The notes under the pieces were generated by a model. That model ran no database searches, was not told the DNA's origin, and saw nothing but the letters and a program-made list of their open reading frames with translations. Below are positions 13,386 through 26,772 of a stretch of DNA of 64,000 nt, in pieces (position 1 is the stretch's first letter; each line of letters opens with the position of its first letter). Both the position numbers and the translations under genes were made by a program. Origin of the DNA: Paramecium tetraurelia. Taxonomy: Eukaryota; Ciliophora; Oligohymenophorea; Peniculida; Parameciidae. The DNA is taken from positions 133,825 to 197,824 of the forward strand of contig NW_001799640.1 of assembly GCF_000165425.1 (NCBI RefSeq), written 5' to 3'.

Positions 13386-14116
13386 TTCTGAGTTTTTTAA
13401 TAGTTTTTATATATGCTTGTAATTTCCTTCTAATATTCATGTTCCATTTCTTAATCCTGAAAATTTAAACTAAAAATTTTCATTACAATTATAACAATAT
13501 ATTAATCAAATCATCAAAATAGAAATGAATAAACCTCATCTACCCATATGTATATTCATTTATTAACTTTTAAGTAAAGTTAAATCTAAATATTTGTATT
13601 TTGAAGAATATTTTTCTACAAAAACCTAATAGGTATACATTAAAATGATAAATAAATTAAATACTTTCTATTATTAAAATTTATACCAAATTTACTGAGT
13701 ATCAATAATATCATTAGTTATTTTACAATTTACAGTTTTAAGTTGATTTGAAGTAACTATCCTTGATTTCATTTGTTATTTTATTTTCAATAAGTTTCAA
13801 TAAAGTAGTTTATATATTATAGACACAATAATAAAAAAATGGATTTCTTAATCCAGATAATTCATTTATCAGAAGAAAAAAAGAAATTTAACATAAGACA
13901 ATGAATTATAATATACTTTAGTCCTTTTGATAAAAGAAAAATGTTTAATAATTAAAATTAAATAAACTGATTCTAGTATTCAATTTTTAAGAAATCAATA
14001 TATATCTGAGTATATTATTTGAAAATTATTTTATTACTTATATAAATTATTCTAAGCATTATAATATGATTTTGGTTAAGATCTTAACGCGTGTTTATCA
14101 CATTTTTATCTACCAA
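13386..14116. other. Intergenic region between divergent genes
   Basis: About 730 bp of AT-rich spacer between the divergent membrane-protein gene (minus) and the large orphan (plus). It should hold both promoters. No RNA gene or repeat was seen. Confidence 0.6.
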
Positions 14117-17100
14117 ATGAATTTTACCAATTTGTACTTAGTAGCATTCCAATAAGTGTTTGTATTTGAGAACTATGTACTTTAGAGTATTTAGAAGAAT
14201 TCTATGATAGAATCAGCACTTAAAGCTTCAATCCAAGATGGAATAATTTTTGTTTTTATTTTTGAAAATTTCATTTGGAAAGAGGAAAGCATTAATCGAG
14301 ATGAATTCCTGCTTTAGAATTTTTCATGCTTTTTCTATCGATGATATAAAAATTATTATATTAATGTTGTTTAATAAATCCCAAAGTACAGGGTAATTTC
14401 GTTTACAACTGGCATCTACTACAAGTAGATCGAATTTCAATACTAAAGTACTAAGTCCAAAATTCACTCAAAGTTTCAGGCCTAAAGAAAACATAGAACT
14501 TATAGAAAGTAAACACATGTAAAATTTTTAGTAAAGAATAATTTTCCATAGAGAGAGTTGTTTTTTGAGGTTCAGAGACTATGGGATGAAAATTAAATAC
14601 CTGAGATTCATTAGAAATATTACTACTTTATTCTTACTTCGAATATTGCATCTTAAGAATATTTGATGAGATCAGAAATAGAAAGTTATAAACTAAATGG
14701 CAGTATCATCAAGACTTTACATCAATTAACTATCAGCAGAGAGATCTGTTTAAAAGAGGCATTAGCAATTGAATAGAGCGAGAACATTATTGAATTCGTA
14801 TGCCTTATTTCAAATTACATTTATGATCTAAGAAAAATTACGTTAAATCTCATAGAGTATTAGAGAAAATGGGTGAATAAATTGTATATCTAATATGCCT
14901 ACAACTACTAATGGATTTATCAAGGAGAGAACTATGTGATGAAAATCAAAGATGATCATAAGTTGCTATTTTAGAAGCATCCTGTATTGATGAAATTTTT
15001 CCATATCAGCGAAAGTGTGGATGACATATTTTATTTAGGAGTCATTAACTAAGCTTATGAGAGGGATTTAGAATATTTTGATTATTTAACAAAACACAAA
15101 CTTGATCAAAAATACTTAAAAAGAATCAAAGAACTACAAACTTACGTAACAGTTTAATTTACATGTAAACAATCTGAAAATAAAATTAAAACCTTCTTAT
15201 AAACGAAAACAAATTTCCTAAGTACTAAAGAATTGTAAAGTGCTTAACAAACATCTAGAAAAGCCAGTATAACTAAGCTGTAAATAGAATTGCCTCCTTT
15301 ACCTGAATATAGAAGTCAACTAATTTATAAATCAGATGATATTTAATTTATAATTAAGGATTGGCCCATTAAAGACATTCCATAAATTTTGAGTTTTTGG
15401 CTTTCTACTAATTTTGAAGATTTTCATAAAAGTTTCTTATAACCTTCTACGTATATACAAGAAACCTTAAGTTATGGTTAAGAGGCAATAATGCTATAAA
15501 TATCTGATTTAGGAATTATGTTGGCGAGTGTTGAATAGGATTGTAATATTAGGAAATGGGTGATTCATTTGATAGTTTGTAAAGAATAAATATTTGACAA
15601 AATCATCCATCATTTCATTAAAATGTTGATAAGCAATGGGGATTCTTTTGAACAATTGGGTATCAATTTGACTTTATTGGAATGTTTTGAGTACAATCTT
15701 AAAATACTCAATTTTTATTTTTGTAAAATCATAACAATTGAAAATCTTAAGGTTAATTACACTTAGTATGTTCTTGATATTAAAAGGACAGAATAAGAAT
15801 AATAAAGCATGTCAATCATTTATGATCCTATTTGTTTTATTTATGCTCGAATAATATCTAGGATAAAAAAACTAATATTAAACAGCGATGAGGAGACAAT
15901 GGAGGCTTAGTTCTGTGCTAATCTAGGAAAGTCTAATTTGATTGCGTTTGATGAGAAAACCTAAGAAATAGCAAAAAATTTAATTGTAATGCTTGAAATA
16001 AACTATAATTTTAGAAACAGAAGATATATGGATCATCATTTTAACAAATATAAAATATTAAGGATGTGACTAAAGTTTGTCCTAGATTTAAATCTCCAAT
16101 TAAAACTCCTGTGTATTTATAGTATTTCAATATGAACTTGCAATTTATGGTATTTTCATCAGAGATTCACAAACAAACGCAACAACCATACATACGTTTT
16201 CCATCAGTATATTTATCTTATTAAAAAGAGATCCAAAGCTAGTTTAGATGAGGCATCATTATTGTAATTGTCAAGCAATGAAGGAAATAGCTTACGTAAA
16301 GTATATCTAATATCGACAACAGATCCTTTTGTAAAAATGTAAAATACTATATATAATATTAGATATGTTTTTGAATTGAAAAATGATGAGGTTAGTTTGG
16401 ATATCCCAACAGTTGTGAATGATATTTTTGAGAAATATGATTAAAAGAGTCTATCATAATACAACATATGGTTACCCTTTTTTAGGAGTATTGGTAATAG
16501 ATAGAATTTAACAAATTGCAAATTATTATCTTATTTTACAAGTGAAGCATTTTTTGAAATAAATTTTCCAAGAATTGGAATGAATAGTGTTAATTATAGT
16601 TTTGAAGGAGAGAAATTGATCAATTTTCCTTTTATTGTAGGAATCGTATAATCAGATTTGGATTAGATCAACAAACCAATATTTTCTATGTTAGTTCAAT
16701 AAGAGGATATTATTAAAAAATGTGAACCTATGCAAATTGCCAAAAAAATGGAGAGAGATTATGAAATATTGGTGATGCAAATTAATCCCAAGGATGTTGA
16801 ACTAAGAGTTAAGGAAATAGTGAGATTTTCATGTCCAATCACTCAGGATTCTTTTGAGAAGGATCCACAAAAACTAATTGATATTATGTATTATTAGCAA
16901 GAGGCTTGTGTGTTACAATTTTTTGTAGAAAACTTAGTTCAAGGCTATTGTATAATGTATGTAGATTAAAATAAGATTCATGAAAGAGTATGGATCGTAG
17001 AAATAGTTTCATGTAAATCTGAGTGTTTCTTTGATATATTCTTAACTCAAATAGTAGATTTGGTTTTTGGACAGGATTTGTCTGCTTCAGAAATATTAAT

Positions 17101-18186
17101 AGCATAAGTGAGATATTAATATATAATTATGATAGTACCATTATCCATAGAACAATGGACAGATTATGGCAAACAAATACATCTCGGAAGCGATAAAGAA
17201 AGTTGGGTTCAAATGGAGGATAGTAGAGAATGATTATAAAACTCAAATAAGGAGGACTATATTTACAATAAAAAGATCGAATTGTTAGTAAACTATTATT
17301 TAAATCACAAAAATAGTTAACCTAAAACAGAGCACAATATTTCTATTAAATTTAATTCATATTACTCACTCTAATAATCTGAAGCTAGAAATGAAGAATC
17401 CAACACTCTAAGTTATCTCAAGACTAAAACTGTATTTTAGTTTGCTGAAGATTGTTTTCACTACAATCTTCATAAACCCTATGAGCAAAATCAATTCATT
17501 ATTGAAAAGGTAAAGAATAATTTAGCATCATTGCCCATGACTTAGTTCGCTGAATTCAAAAGTGAGGAAGAAGTGCATAAATACTTTGAAAAATTAACGT
17601 CCTAACCCTCCATTGATCCTAGACATACTCAAGTGATGGCCCAGTATACGAATGTTCAATTAAAGTGGTTAAGATCAAGAGAAATCATCATAGAAGGATC
17701 AAAATACATTGAAGTACCCAATGAGTAGAATTTCATCTATGTTTCCACTTTTCCTAAAATGAATCGTAGAATTTACTATGTAAAATTGTTCAATCCAGGA
17801 TATTACTTTTTTGCAATGGAAGTAGCTTACAACTAAATTGATGCCATTCGAAATGACTATGTCAGATTTACCGATAGAATCAACTAAGTAATCCATCTTG
17901 TTTATATACATAGGAATTCTATAATAAATAGCCATAAACCTCGTCTGATCTCTACATACCTTAATTCTAAACGTGTCTAACAATAAGTGAACCAAATCCC
18001 AATTGGTCATTTGTTAATTTCTCTTTGATCTACAATCACACAATCACTCAAAACATCATTAAAGATTTAGGTAATCGAACTATACGAATGCAAATGCCTA
18101 TCTTAGCAGGGATCATCTAAGAAGACATAAGCTTGAGATATGAGAAACCAATAGTGGCATTTGTTGCCTCTGAATATATTGATTGA
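14117..18186 (+). CDS. Large orphan protein (1,293 aa)
   Basis: Seven introns of 22-31 nt (including GTAATG...TTTTAG near 15990, GTATATTTATC...AAAAAG near 16211, and one near 17105 that keeps the frame open into the last third) leave 3,882 nt, exactly 1,294 codons. Start ATG 14117 opens MNFTNLYLVAFQQVF. The protein is a mix of helical and beta-like stretches with no signal peptide, no clear membrane segment and no motif I recognise; a linker near residue 330 is Ser/Lys-rich, followed by a Pro patch (ELPPLPEY). Without the ~17105 intron it would be two overlapping genes, the second starting at ATG 17166, but the spliced frame continues in phase so one gene is simpler. Function unknown. Confidence 0.65.
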
Positions 18187-18286
18187 TAATCATTATTATA
18201 AATTTATTATTTTCTTTAATTATCATAAATTCTGCTATTTTATAATGTACGTTGCACGCTAATTATAAATTCAAATTAAAATTTTT

Positions 18287-19694
18287 ATGAACTACAGATC
18301 AAAGAATCACTTTTCATCTCTGAATGACCTTTTCTCTGAATTTAATTCCACCAAAAAGTTGAATGAAAATACTCCTTAACAAAAAGAGCAGTAAATCGAT
18401 TCTTCCCCCATCCCTAAAAAAATGGCTCGTCTTAAAAAATAAGAAATCAATTACCATAGTTTAGTTGATCTTAATTAAATTAACAAAGGTATTGATGTAG
18501 TCTTGCCCAATTATGAACCAACTAAATGTTCTTAAAATAATAATGGCCTAATCAAAGCATATGCTGCAAATACTAATTAGGGAATCATAAGAACCTATAA
18601 TGAAGATAGAGTATCCATAATACTCAACATCATCAAACCATAACATAGAGCATATGAAACTTGGCCCAAATGTGCCTTTTTTGGTGTCTATGATGGTCAT
18701 GGTGGTTCTGCCTGCGCTGATTTTCTAAGAGACAACTTGCATTAATATGTAACTAGACAAAGTGAATTCCCTTGGAATCCAGTTGCAGCCATTAAAAAAG
18801 GCTTCGAAATGGCTGAAAAGGATTTCCTTTCCTAAGCCATAGAATCTTATAGTAAAGGAATGCAAGAGAGGAGTGGCTCTTGTGCCTTAATTACTCTGGT
18901 TGTTGGAGATTACTGTTATGTGGCTAATGTTGGAGATTGTAGAGCAATATTAAGTTTAGAAAAAGGAAAAAAGATCATGGAGTTATCTGTCGATCATAAA
19001 CCGGAAATAGAATATGAGCGTATTAAGAGAAATGGAGGTAAAATATATTAAACACATCTCATAAATGAAAATGGAACTCAAATCATAGGACCTTACAGAG
19101 TGTTCCCTGGAAGATTGTCAGTTTCCAGAGCATTTGGTGATATAGAGGCTAAATTAGAATAATTTGGAGGTAACCAAAAAGTAGTCATTGCTCAACCAGA
19201 CATTCAAATATTTCGTATTACTTAAGATAGTGACTTTATTGTAATTGGATGTATAATAATAATGTATTTTAGGTGATGGAATTTTTGATAAGATGAAATC
19301 TGAAGAAGTAATCAAGAAGATTTGGACAGAACTTGAATCACAAAGGAACACCAACAATTTGCATGGACAAATTTCAGCAGCTGTGGATTCTGTTCTTAAA
19401 GAAGTTGTACTTCGAAAGAGTAGTGATAATATTACATTACTTATTGTTGCTTTCAATGAATTAGTTAAGTGTTAATAAACATCCTAATCAAAAATCAATT
19501 CAATCTCTACTTAAATTGAATTGTTATAGGCATTTTTAAAGAATAAAATTAATGATGAGAATTAACCAGAACTTAATTAGAAAAAGCAAAGTCCCATTAC
19601 ATAGTTCTTTAATTAGCCTGAAAGAAAGCATTTTTCATAAAAAGAAAATTATGATGCAATGTTTAATAAAATAAGATCAAGCAATAACTTTTGA
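18287..19694 (+). CDS. PP2C-type protein phosphatase (PPM family)
   Basis: A metal-dependent Ser/Thr phosphatase. One 22-nt intron (19251-19272) gives 461 residues. PPM motifs in order: NEDR (~115), GVYDGHGG (~131-138, metal-binding Asp and Gly), SGSCALITLV, ANVGDCRA, DHKP, VSRAFGD, then CDGIFD (split by the intron, with the metal-binding Asp) and SSDNITLLIV. The catalytic core lies between about residues 105 and 380. The N-terminal ~100 residues and the Gln/Lys-rich C-terminal ~70 are low-complexity and probably regulatory. All key residues are present, so it should be active. The substrate cannot be told. Confidence 0.95.
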
Positions 19695-20575
19695 TTTATG
19701 TTAACTATGTATTCGTAATTAATTAATAATTAATTCTAAATATCATTGAAATAAATTTATATTTATATTCTTTATTATAATTAAGTATTTAAATTAATTC
19801 CATTTGATTTTTTTATCATTAAACTTAGATATCTTATGTTGTCTTTATTATTTGTTAATTTCAATTTCGATACTCTTAATAAAAATCATTCAACTTAACT
19901 ATTATCATTTTGATAGGAATATATATTTAACCAAAATATCAGATAATTATGTTATTACATGGGATAATTCTTTTCTCATTAATTGATTATTATTAATAAC
20001 AATTATGTGTATATATCAGATAATTAAGGATAATTTTCATTATAGACTTCAAGATAAAATTTTACCATTCTAGAATTTCATCTAAATATTTCTAAAAAAT
20101 TCAATATTAATAGTGGTGAATTATAGTATATTTAATTAGCTTTTATCAAAAATCGACTTATCTTAAAATTCTGTATAGTCTATTTAATTCGTTAGAATAA
20201 TTTTTATTTTGAATCGAATTTATTCTTATACGATTAAATACTTTTCTTAATTACTAAGGTATCTCCTTTAAAAGCATGAATTCTTAATATTGATGTTCAA
20301 AGATTAAATTTGAAAATACTGGATTCCTAATTGATGGTTGCTACATTCATTCTCATGTTTTGAGTTGTTATTTTATAGAGCATTTATTATTTCAGAGTAA
20401 ATTTAAATATAACTAATAGAGAGTCAGTTGTTAGGAGTTTATTTTAAAAAATGGAAGTAAACAAAGGAATAAAGATATGGAAGATCACTATTACACAATA
20501 TCATTAAATCTGATATATAAATATCATTGATGACATCTATTTTTGCTTATATTTAAATTATTGATTTTTAAAATA
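19695..20575. other. Intergenic region, no gene seen
   Basis: Nearly 900 bp of very AT-rich spacer in tandem orientation between the phosphatase and proline dehydrogenase genes. A 60-codon open frame at 19804-19986 has no supporting motif and is treated as chance. Confidence 0.55.
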
Positions 20576-22236
20576 ATGATCTCGTCATGTCAAAGTTTCT
20601 TCAGATCCAGCAAAGTAATCTATAGTTTTGCTGTTGCCAACCAAACAAGATATGTAATGACTCAAATTTATAATTAGAGTTCTCCTTAACTCCAATATTT
20701 TTAGAGTTTAAGAATTCACAAAGAAAAATCTATACCTTCAATTTTAAATAATTTATTGATTAATCAGATGTTGTAATTTGATTGGGTTGTAGATTAAGGT
20801 CCTAAACTTGTTGATATACTTTATTCTATATGTGGTACAAGAATAACCAATTTTCTAATAAATAACACTATAGGAAAGGTGTTCACAGCAGGAGAGAACC
20901 TTGAGAGTGTTGAAAGATACCTATCTTAATCTGATTCAAGTAATATTCGTGAAATTACATTTTTCAGATATTTCCTATATTATGGATTACTGTTCTGAAG
21001 CACTTGAGGGGTTAGAGGATTAGGAGAAATTTTATGATGAGAATAGTTCTATATTCAGATAAACTATTTTGGAGTGTGCAAAGAACCCAGAGAAGAAAAA
21101 CATGATTGCAATAAAAGTTTCGAGTTTAATTGACCTGAATTTACTGAAGAAAATCAACCAAGCAAGATTAAACATTTTTGAAATGTTCTGTAAAATTAGT
21201 TAAGGAAAATAAACGATCACTATCTAATAGGTTCTCAATATATTGAGTATTTTAGGTCTTTTAGTATCTGAAAAAGGAAGGAATAAATTTGAATGAAAAT
21301 GAATAAAAATAATTTATTATTGGAGTATTAAAATATAGTTAGAATGAAATGGAAATTGATGAAATTACATGGAGATATAGAGTGCAACCTTTATTCATGT
21401 TTGAAACAGATTTAAATAATAATCCAGCTATTAAATACTTTAATAATCTAAATTAAGAGGACATCGTTTTATTTGAATAATTCATCGAGAGGGTCAAATA
21501 CTTCATGGATCCAGCTTTGAAAAATAAAGTTTGTGTAATGGTTGATGCTGAATAAACTTATTTATAATGGGCGATAGATTGTTTTAGTGAATAGATGGAA
21601 GCATTTTATAATTAAAATTATACATTAGTCTACAACACATTCTAAAATTACTTAAAGTAAACAAAATAGAGGATGGATTATGAAATTGAAAAAGCTGAGA
21701 AATTTAAATTGAACATTGGGATTAAAATGGTTAGAGGTGCCTATATGGTCGAAGAATCTAAATTGGCTAAGCAATAGAATAAAGAAAATCCAATTAATGA
21801 TGGATATTAAGGCACTACTACTATGATAGAGAGAAACTTAGAAATGTTAATCAAAAACATTCATAAATCACCTACTAAAGTCTTTGTTGCTAGTCATAAT
21901 GAATAAACAATAGATTTTGTAAAGGAAATAATGAATAGATATTCTATTCCTAATTAAGGAGGTATCTATTATTATTAACCATTATCATAGATGTGCTATT
22001 TGCTTAATTATATGGATTGTCTGATCATGTCACTTATTAATTAGCTAATGAAGTATGAATTTATATAAATAATTTAGGGATATAAAATATATAAATATGT
22101 ACCTTTTGGAAAATCTGAGATAATGATTCCTTACTTATTGAGAAGAGCCTAAGAAACTAAGAAGGTACTATAGTCTAGTTCTTTGCAAACACTCTTGTTA
22201 ATTGATGAATTAAAATATAGATTATATTTTAAATGA
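20576..22236 (+). CDS. PRODH: Proline dehydrogenase (mitochondrial proline oxidase)
   Basis: FAD enzyme oxidising L-proline to pyrroline-5-carboxylate, the first step of proline breakdown in the mitochondrion. Four introns (28, 25, 29 and 25 nt) give 517 residues. The catalytic barrel is in the C-terminal half: VCVMVDAEQTY, IGIKMVRGAYMVEES, FVASHNEQT, FAQLYGLSDHVTYQLANEG, YKIYKYVPFG and PYLLRRAQE, all hallmarks of eukaryotic PRODH. The N-terminal half holds the helical insert KISQGKQTITIQQVFQYLKKE region typical of eukaryotic enzymes, which in some has an EF-hand character. The Ser/Arg/Phe-rich start MISSCQSFFRSSKVIYSFAV could be a mitochondrial presequence. The last two introns restore the two most conserved motifs. 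Confidence 0.93.
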
Positions 22237-22630
22237 TTATGATAAATTTATTGTAAATAATGATTTTTTTGGATGTATATGCAAATATATCAGATAATAT
22301 CATCATGATAATTTCTATATCTGGTTAATCTGACTGAGTTTTCTGCATAAGCAAATTGATGTGTATTGTATGTTGCTAATAATGATTATATTCAATTGAA
22401 TTTACTTAAAAATGGAATAAGACTTGATGCTGCAAATATTGTTCTGGCAGTAAAGTTGTAAATATGTTACACTGTTTAGAAGCTTTGTAATCCAAATACA
22501 AAATTCCATGGCCATGTGACCAATTTTCTAACTTGATTTCTTTGATCCACAAAATCTAATGTTCTTTCAGACATTATTAATAAATATATATTAGATATAT
22601 ATATATAATCTGCAATTTATTATCTCAATA
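22237..22630. other. Intergenic region, no gene seen
   Basis: About 400 bp spacer ending in a short AT alternation (ATATATATAT around 22595) just upstream of the MORN gene. Probably promoter sequence; no RNA gene seen. Confidence 0.55.
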
Positions 22631-23678
22631 ATGGGTACTTGTTCTTTTGATCCCAAAGCAGATGAGAACTAAGAAATATCTAGTCAAGATATCAATTTAC
22701 AATTATCATCAAATGGTAAGGTACATCAAGCTCAAAAACAGAAAATTTAGGATGAACATTAAGCTGCTCTTAAAATTTAAAATAGTTTTAGAGTTAAATA
22801 AGCTAAACAAGAGGCTGAAGAGAGAAGAAATGAATTATTATCAGACTAACCAAAAGATTGGGTTTAATATATTGAAAAATTTATAATTCCAGAATTGCCC
22901 TAATAATTTAAGGAACAAGTCAAGAAATCTATAACAAAGCAAGATAGACTACTGAATCCAATGGTAGGATCGGATGATAGCATTTATTGGGGTTAATGGA
23001 GTAAAGGACAATAAAATGGGTATGGATAAATGATAAAACCAGATGGAACTTACCTTGAGGGCATTTGGAATTTTGGTTAATTTTAAAATGGGGGTATTCT
23101 ATTTCCAAATGGGGATTATTTTGTATGTAATTTTAACTTAATTCTTATTGGTACAAAAACTAAAGGAGAAAGAGTATATAAAAATGGTATTATATATACA
23201 GGTGAAGTTTAATTTGGAATACCTCATGGAAAAGGAAAGGAAAAACAATCAGATAAAATTATTTATGATGGCAATTATTTGAATGGCGAAAGGCACGGAT
23301 AGGGATTGTTACATCATCAAGATGGATCAACATATGAAGGAGAACATTAGAATGGATTAATGAAAGGAAAAGGTACATTCAGATATTCAGATGGTACTTA
23401 TTATTCAGGATAGTTGCTAAATGGAGTAATGCATGGTAAAGGAATTCTCATTGACACTGATGGAACTATATACGAGGGTAAATTGAAATTATATCTTTAA
23501 AGGTGAATTTGAAAATGGCCAAAAAGAAGGAAAAGGTATAATGAAATTCCAGGATAAATCTCAATTTGAAGGATAATTCCATTAGAACCTGAGACATGGC
23601 AAAGGTAAATTAATAAAAAGAGATGGGCAAGTGTAAGATTGCGAATTTAAAAATGGAGTATAAATAGCCCCATAATGA
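22631..23678 (+). CDS. MORN-repeat protein with an IQ-like motif
   Basis: One 25-nt intron gives 340 residues. The N-terminus starts MGTC, a possible myristoylation/palmitoylation signal. Around residues 45-70 is AALKIQNSFRVKQAKQEAE, an IQ-type calmodulin-binding pattern. From about residue 120 on are eight or more MORN repeats: YWGQWSKGQQNGYGQ, YEGEHQNGLMKGKGTF, YYSGQLLNGVMHGKG, YEGEFENGQKEGKG and FEGQFHQNLRHGKG are the clearest. MORN proteins commonly tether or organise membranes and cytoskeleton, in ciliates at the cortex and axoneme. The membrane link through MGTC is inference. Confidence 0.9.
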
Positions 23679-24882
23679 TAAGAATATAACAGTTAAAAAG
23701 TATCTCGTTAATATTTTGAATTTCATCCCAAACATCTAAATATTCAACATTTTCTTATGATTACTACTTAAATGAGTAAGTTTCTAAAGTTTTCCTACTA
23801 TATCTATATTTTTGCAATTTTCCTATTTTATCCTGTGAAAGTCTATTAGAAACTTACCTAAGATTGTATAACAATAATTGAATTTATTTGTTTGGACCAG
23901 TCAACCAAATTATATATGCTAAAAATAATATCATATTACAAATATGAATTATTTTGTATTAATATATTCAATAGAAATAGTTTATTTGAAGGGTAAGGTT
24001 AAATCTCTCTCTGTTTTTGACAGAGATGAATTAAATTGAGCTATCATTACAAATAATATGACAAAAGAATAATTATTTTCATTTTAATTCATTTTTCTTC
24101 AATATTATTTCTTTAGTTTAAATGTATTATAGATATTAATCTCTCTTAAATTAATAGAGGTTGCCACTTCATTATGTTCAATTAATTTAATTAATATACA
24201 TTTGAATTCAATACAAATAATGTTATTTACATTCTATTTTCTATTTTTCATTCAATTTTTAGTGTTAATCAATGTTAAAATATTTAAGAATTTTAGAATA
24301 TCAATTGATTTAGATATTCTTGAATTTCTTTGAATCAAAAAAACCAAAGAATAATAATTCTTGCTTAATTTATTTACCTTTTTAGAGAGGATGCGACAAA
24401 ATCTGATAGGTTTGATTATGTTTAAGGATTTATAATTATTTTATAGTTAGATATTCATAGCATAATAAATATTGGGATTCAATAAAAAGTATTAATAAAT
24501 TATAAAACCAATTATAAAATATCATTCTAAAAGATGGAGCATTTGTATTAATCAAATATATCTTATTTTCTTGCTTTCTTCTCTATAAGTTTTGATTCTA
24601 TTAGAAATATATCGTTGTAGAAATAACAAATAATTATAAAAATGAATTTTAAAAGAATGTAGAATTTTTCAATCATAGTATTTATAATTGAAGATACGAA
24701 CAATGGCGTATTAATTTTATTATAGAATGAATGTACATTATGAAATATTAAACATTAAGAATAGATATTTATTCTTTCTATTCAAAGCTTAAGATAAGTC
24801 CCAACATATTTTTTGATATCCTCACAAACATGAAAAGAATTGATTGAAATCTCTTATAGTTTACTTTATATTTTAAATTATT
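23679..24882. other. 1.2-kb intergenic region, no gene seen
   Basis: AT-rich spacer, unusually long for this gene-dense stretch, between two tandem genes. It contains an imperfect inverted repeat (ATCTCTCTG ... CAGAGAT around 24003-24027) that could fold as a short hairpin. No spliced frame, tRNA-like fold or repeat array was seen. Confidence 0.5.
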
Positions 24883-26426
24883 ATGTCTAAAAATTATTAC
24901 TGTTCAGGCAAGGAGCTTTTCAGCTATGTTTGTTCGCTAACAAGTAATACATATCATATACCTACTAATTGTGGACCATTTTCATAATGTAAATAACTTT
25001 TCTAAAGCGGTGCATTGACTGCTGAATATGGATGTTGCAGATAAGGATATCTTTCTGCAAATGCTGCTCAAATAATTGTATATATAGTCATCCTTCCAAT
25101 TGTTGGTATAGGAGCATTGGGAGCTCTAGGAGGTTATAATATGAATATTGTTAGCTGGTGTAGTGAAAAGACCTTTTCTAGAAGCTACACTAAATTTTGA
25201 TTCAGAATCTGCGGGAAATATGACCATGTGTTTGCAGTTTGCAAGTCAATTGGCCAACATTATCATCATATTTTTTCAACGGTAACAATAAGCAATAGAG
25301 TAGCCATCCCGAGGATCCTGAAAGACCTATAATAAATTATGAGATAGCATTAATTTATTGTTTAGCAATTCCTCTCAGTTAATCTTTGGGAACAGAATTT
25401 GCAAATTATTTACCATTAGGTTCATTACTTTGGATTCAAAACATATTTTTTGTAGCTGTATGTCCCATTTTGTTTTTGTTTGCAACCAAAGAGTTAACTT
25501 TATAGACCCAGAAGGAATAAGACAACGATATACTACTTAAATCAGCCCTTGTTCCTTTAGAGGGATTGAAAGATCAACAATAATTATAATAACAAGAAGC
25601 CGTTCTATATAAGCAATTTTATAACGACTAATGTAACAAATTCCCTATGTTTCCAATCGTAGTTACAGTGGGCACCTTTGCTATTAATGAGGTAATATAC
25701 GTATTTATCATATTAGGCAATAATCTTAAGTAGGACAACACCAGGGTTAACATCCCCTTATTACACTAATGAAACAAAAAAGGAACGAACCATATGTGCG
25801 GCTTGGAATTTCTATATGTTACTACTATTATTTGCAGTGAATACTATAATAACTCTGGTCGTATATTATATCAAAAGAAAGGAAGAATACACAAAAGATG
25901 CAGTCAAATTTTTTAATTGTGAAAGATTTTACACTCCTGGAACAAGATTCTGGAAGATCTATGCAGCTGGTTGGGTCACAGGAATAGTGGCTGGATTCTT
26001 TGGAATGGCTGCAGGTTTAATCATGGTTACAACAATGTCTGAATTTGGATTGATATCAGCTGTAGCTGGTGGAACAGCCAATTTTTGTTATTTCATAATT
26101 TGTTGTCAACTCTTCGCCACTGTTTTATCCAATTAAATTGAGGAGAATAATTTTGGTGTTGGAGATTAATTTTTTTTCTATGGATTAGGAGTACCTATAT
26201 TTATAATTATTTCTAGATTATAAGTGTTCTAATATTCACAAATATAGGGTATTATTATTTGAAGAAGTACAATATCGGACATGCTTTATTCTATATAGAC
26301 TTTGCATTGGTTCTATTGAACATTGCAGGCAATCTTGCATGGGGAATAGAAACTTCAGATAGACGTGGTTATTAGTACTTGATGTATCCTCCTTCAAGTT
26401 GTAATGTTACCAAAGTTGATATTTGA
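24883..26426 (+). CDS. TauE/SafE-like multi-pass membrane transporter, copy B (intact)
   Basis: Intact paralogue of the gene at 3086-4580. Four introns of 22, 22, 25 and 26 nt leave 1,449 nt, 482 residues. The protein has a Cys-rich N-terminus (CSGKELFSYVC, CGPFSQC, YGCCRQG), then hydrophobic helices (AAQIIVYIVILPIVGIGALG, IALIYCLAIPLSQS, NIFFVAVCPILFLF, NFYMLLLLFAVNTI, GWVTGIVAGFFGMAAGLIM, GIISVLIFTNIGYYY) and an end rich in AGNLAWGIE. The glycine-rich paired helices are typical of TauE/SafE (sulfite exporter) proteins. The Cys-rich segment suggests an extracellular, disulfide-bonded cap. Substrate unknown; family assignment is by pattern. Confidence 0.82.
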
Positions 26427-26772
26427 TGAAATATCACCAGATTTGATAAATAATAAAATTATTGTAGAATTCTTATAATCCACCATAATTTTTGATGTCT
26501 CAGTGTTATTTTATAGCTAATTTGTAATTATATTTATTCTTTTTCAAATTATTGGTTAAACCAAATTATCATTCAGTTCCACATCTTTATTAATATCACT
26601 AACAATAATTAGTAAATTTTATTCAAATTAGAATATGTTTTTTCTTTAACTACTTGTTACTAATGATATTTGTATGTTAATTTTTATTACATAATTGCAA
26701 GATTAATTTACATTTGAATCATCTCACTAATTTTTGCTTAAATTTTGATTCATATTTAATATTATAATAAAT
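26427..26772. other. Convergent intergenic region
   Basis: About 350 bp of AT-rich 3' flank between the convergent TauE-like and J-protein genes. No feature seen. Confidence 0.55.

Noticed and set aside
24003-24027. Imperfect hairpin as a possible regulatory RNA or terminator
   Set aside because: The stem is short and imperfect, and such inverted repeats are common by chance; nothing around it supports a function.
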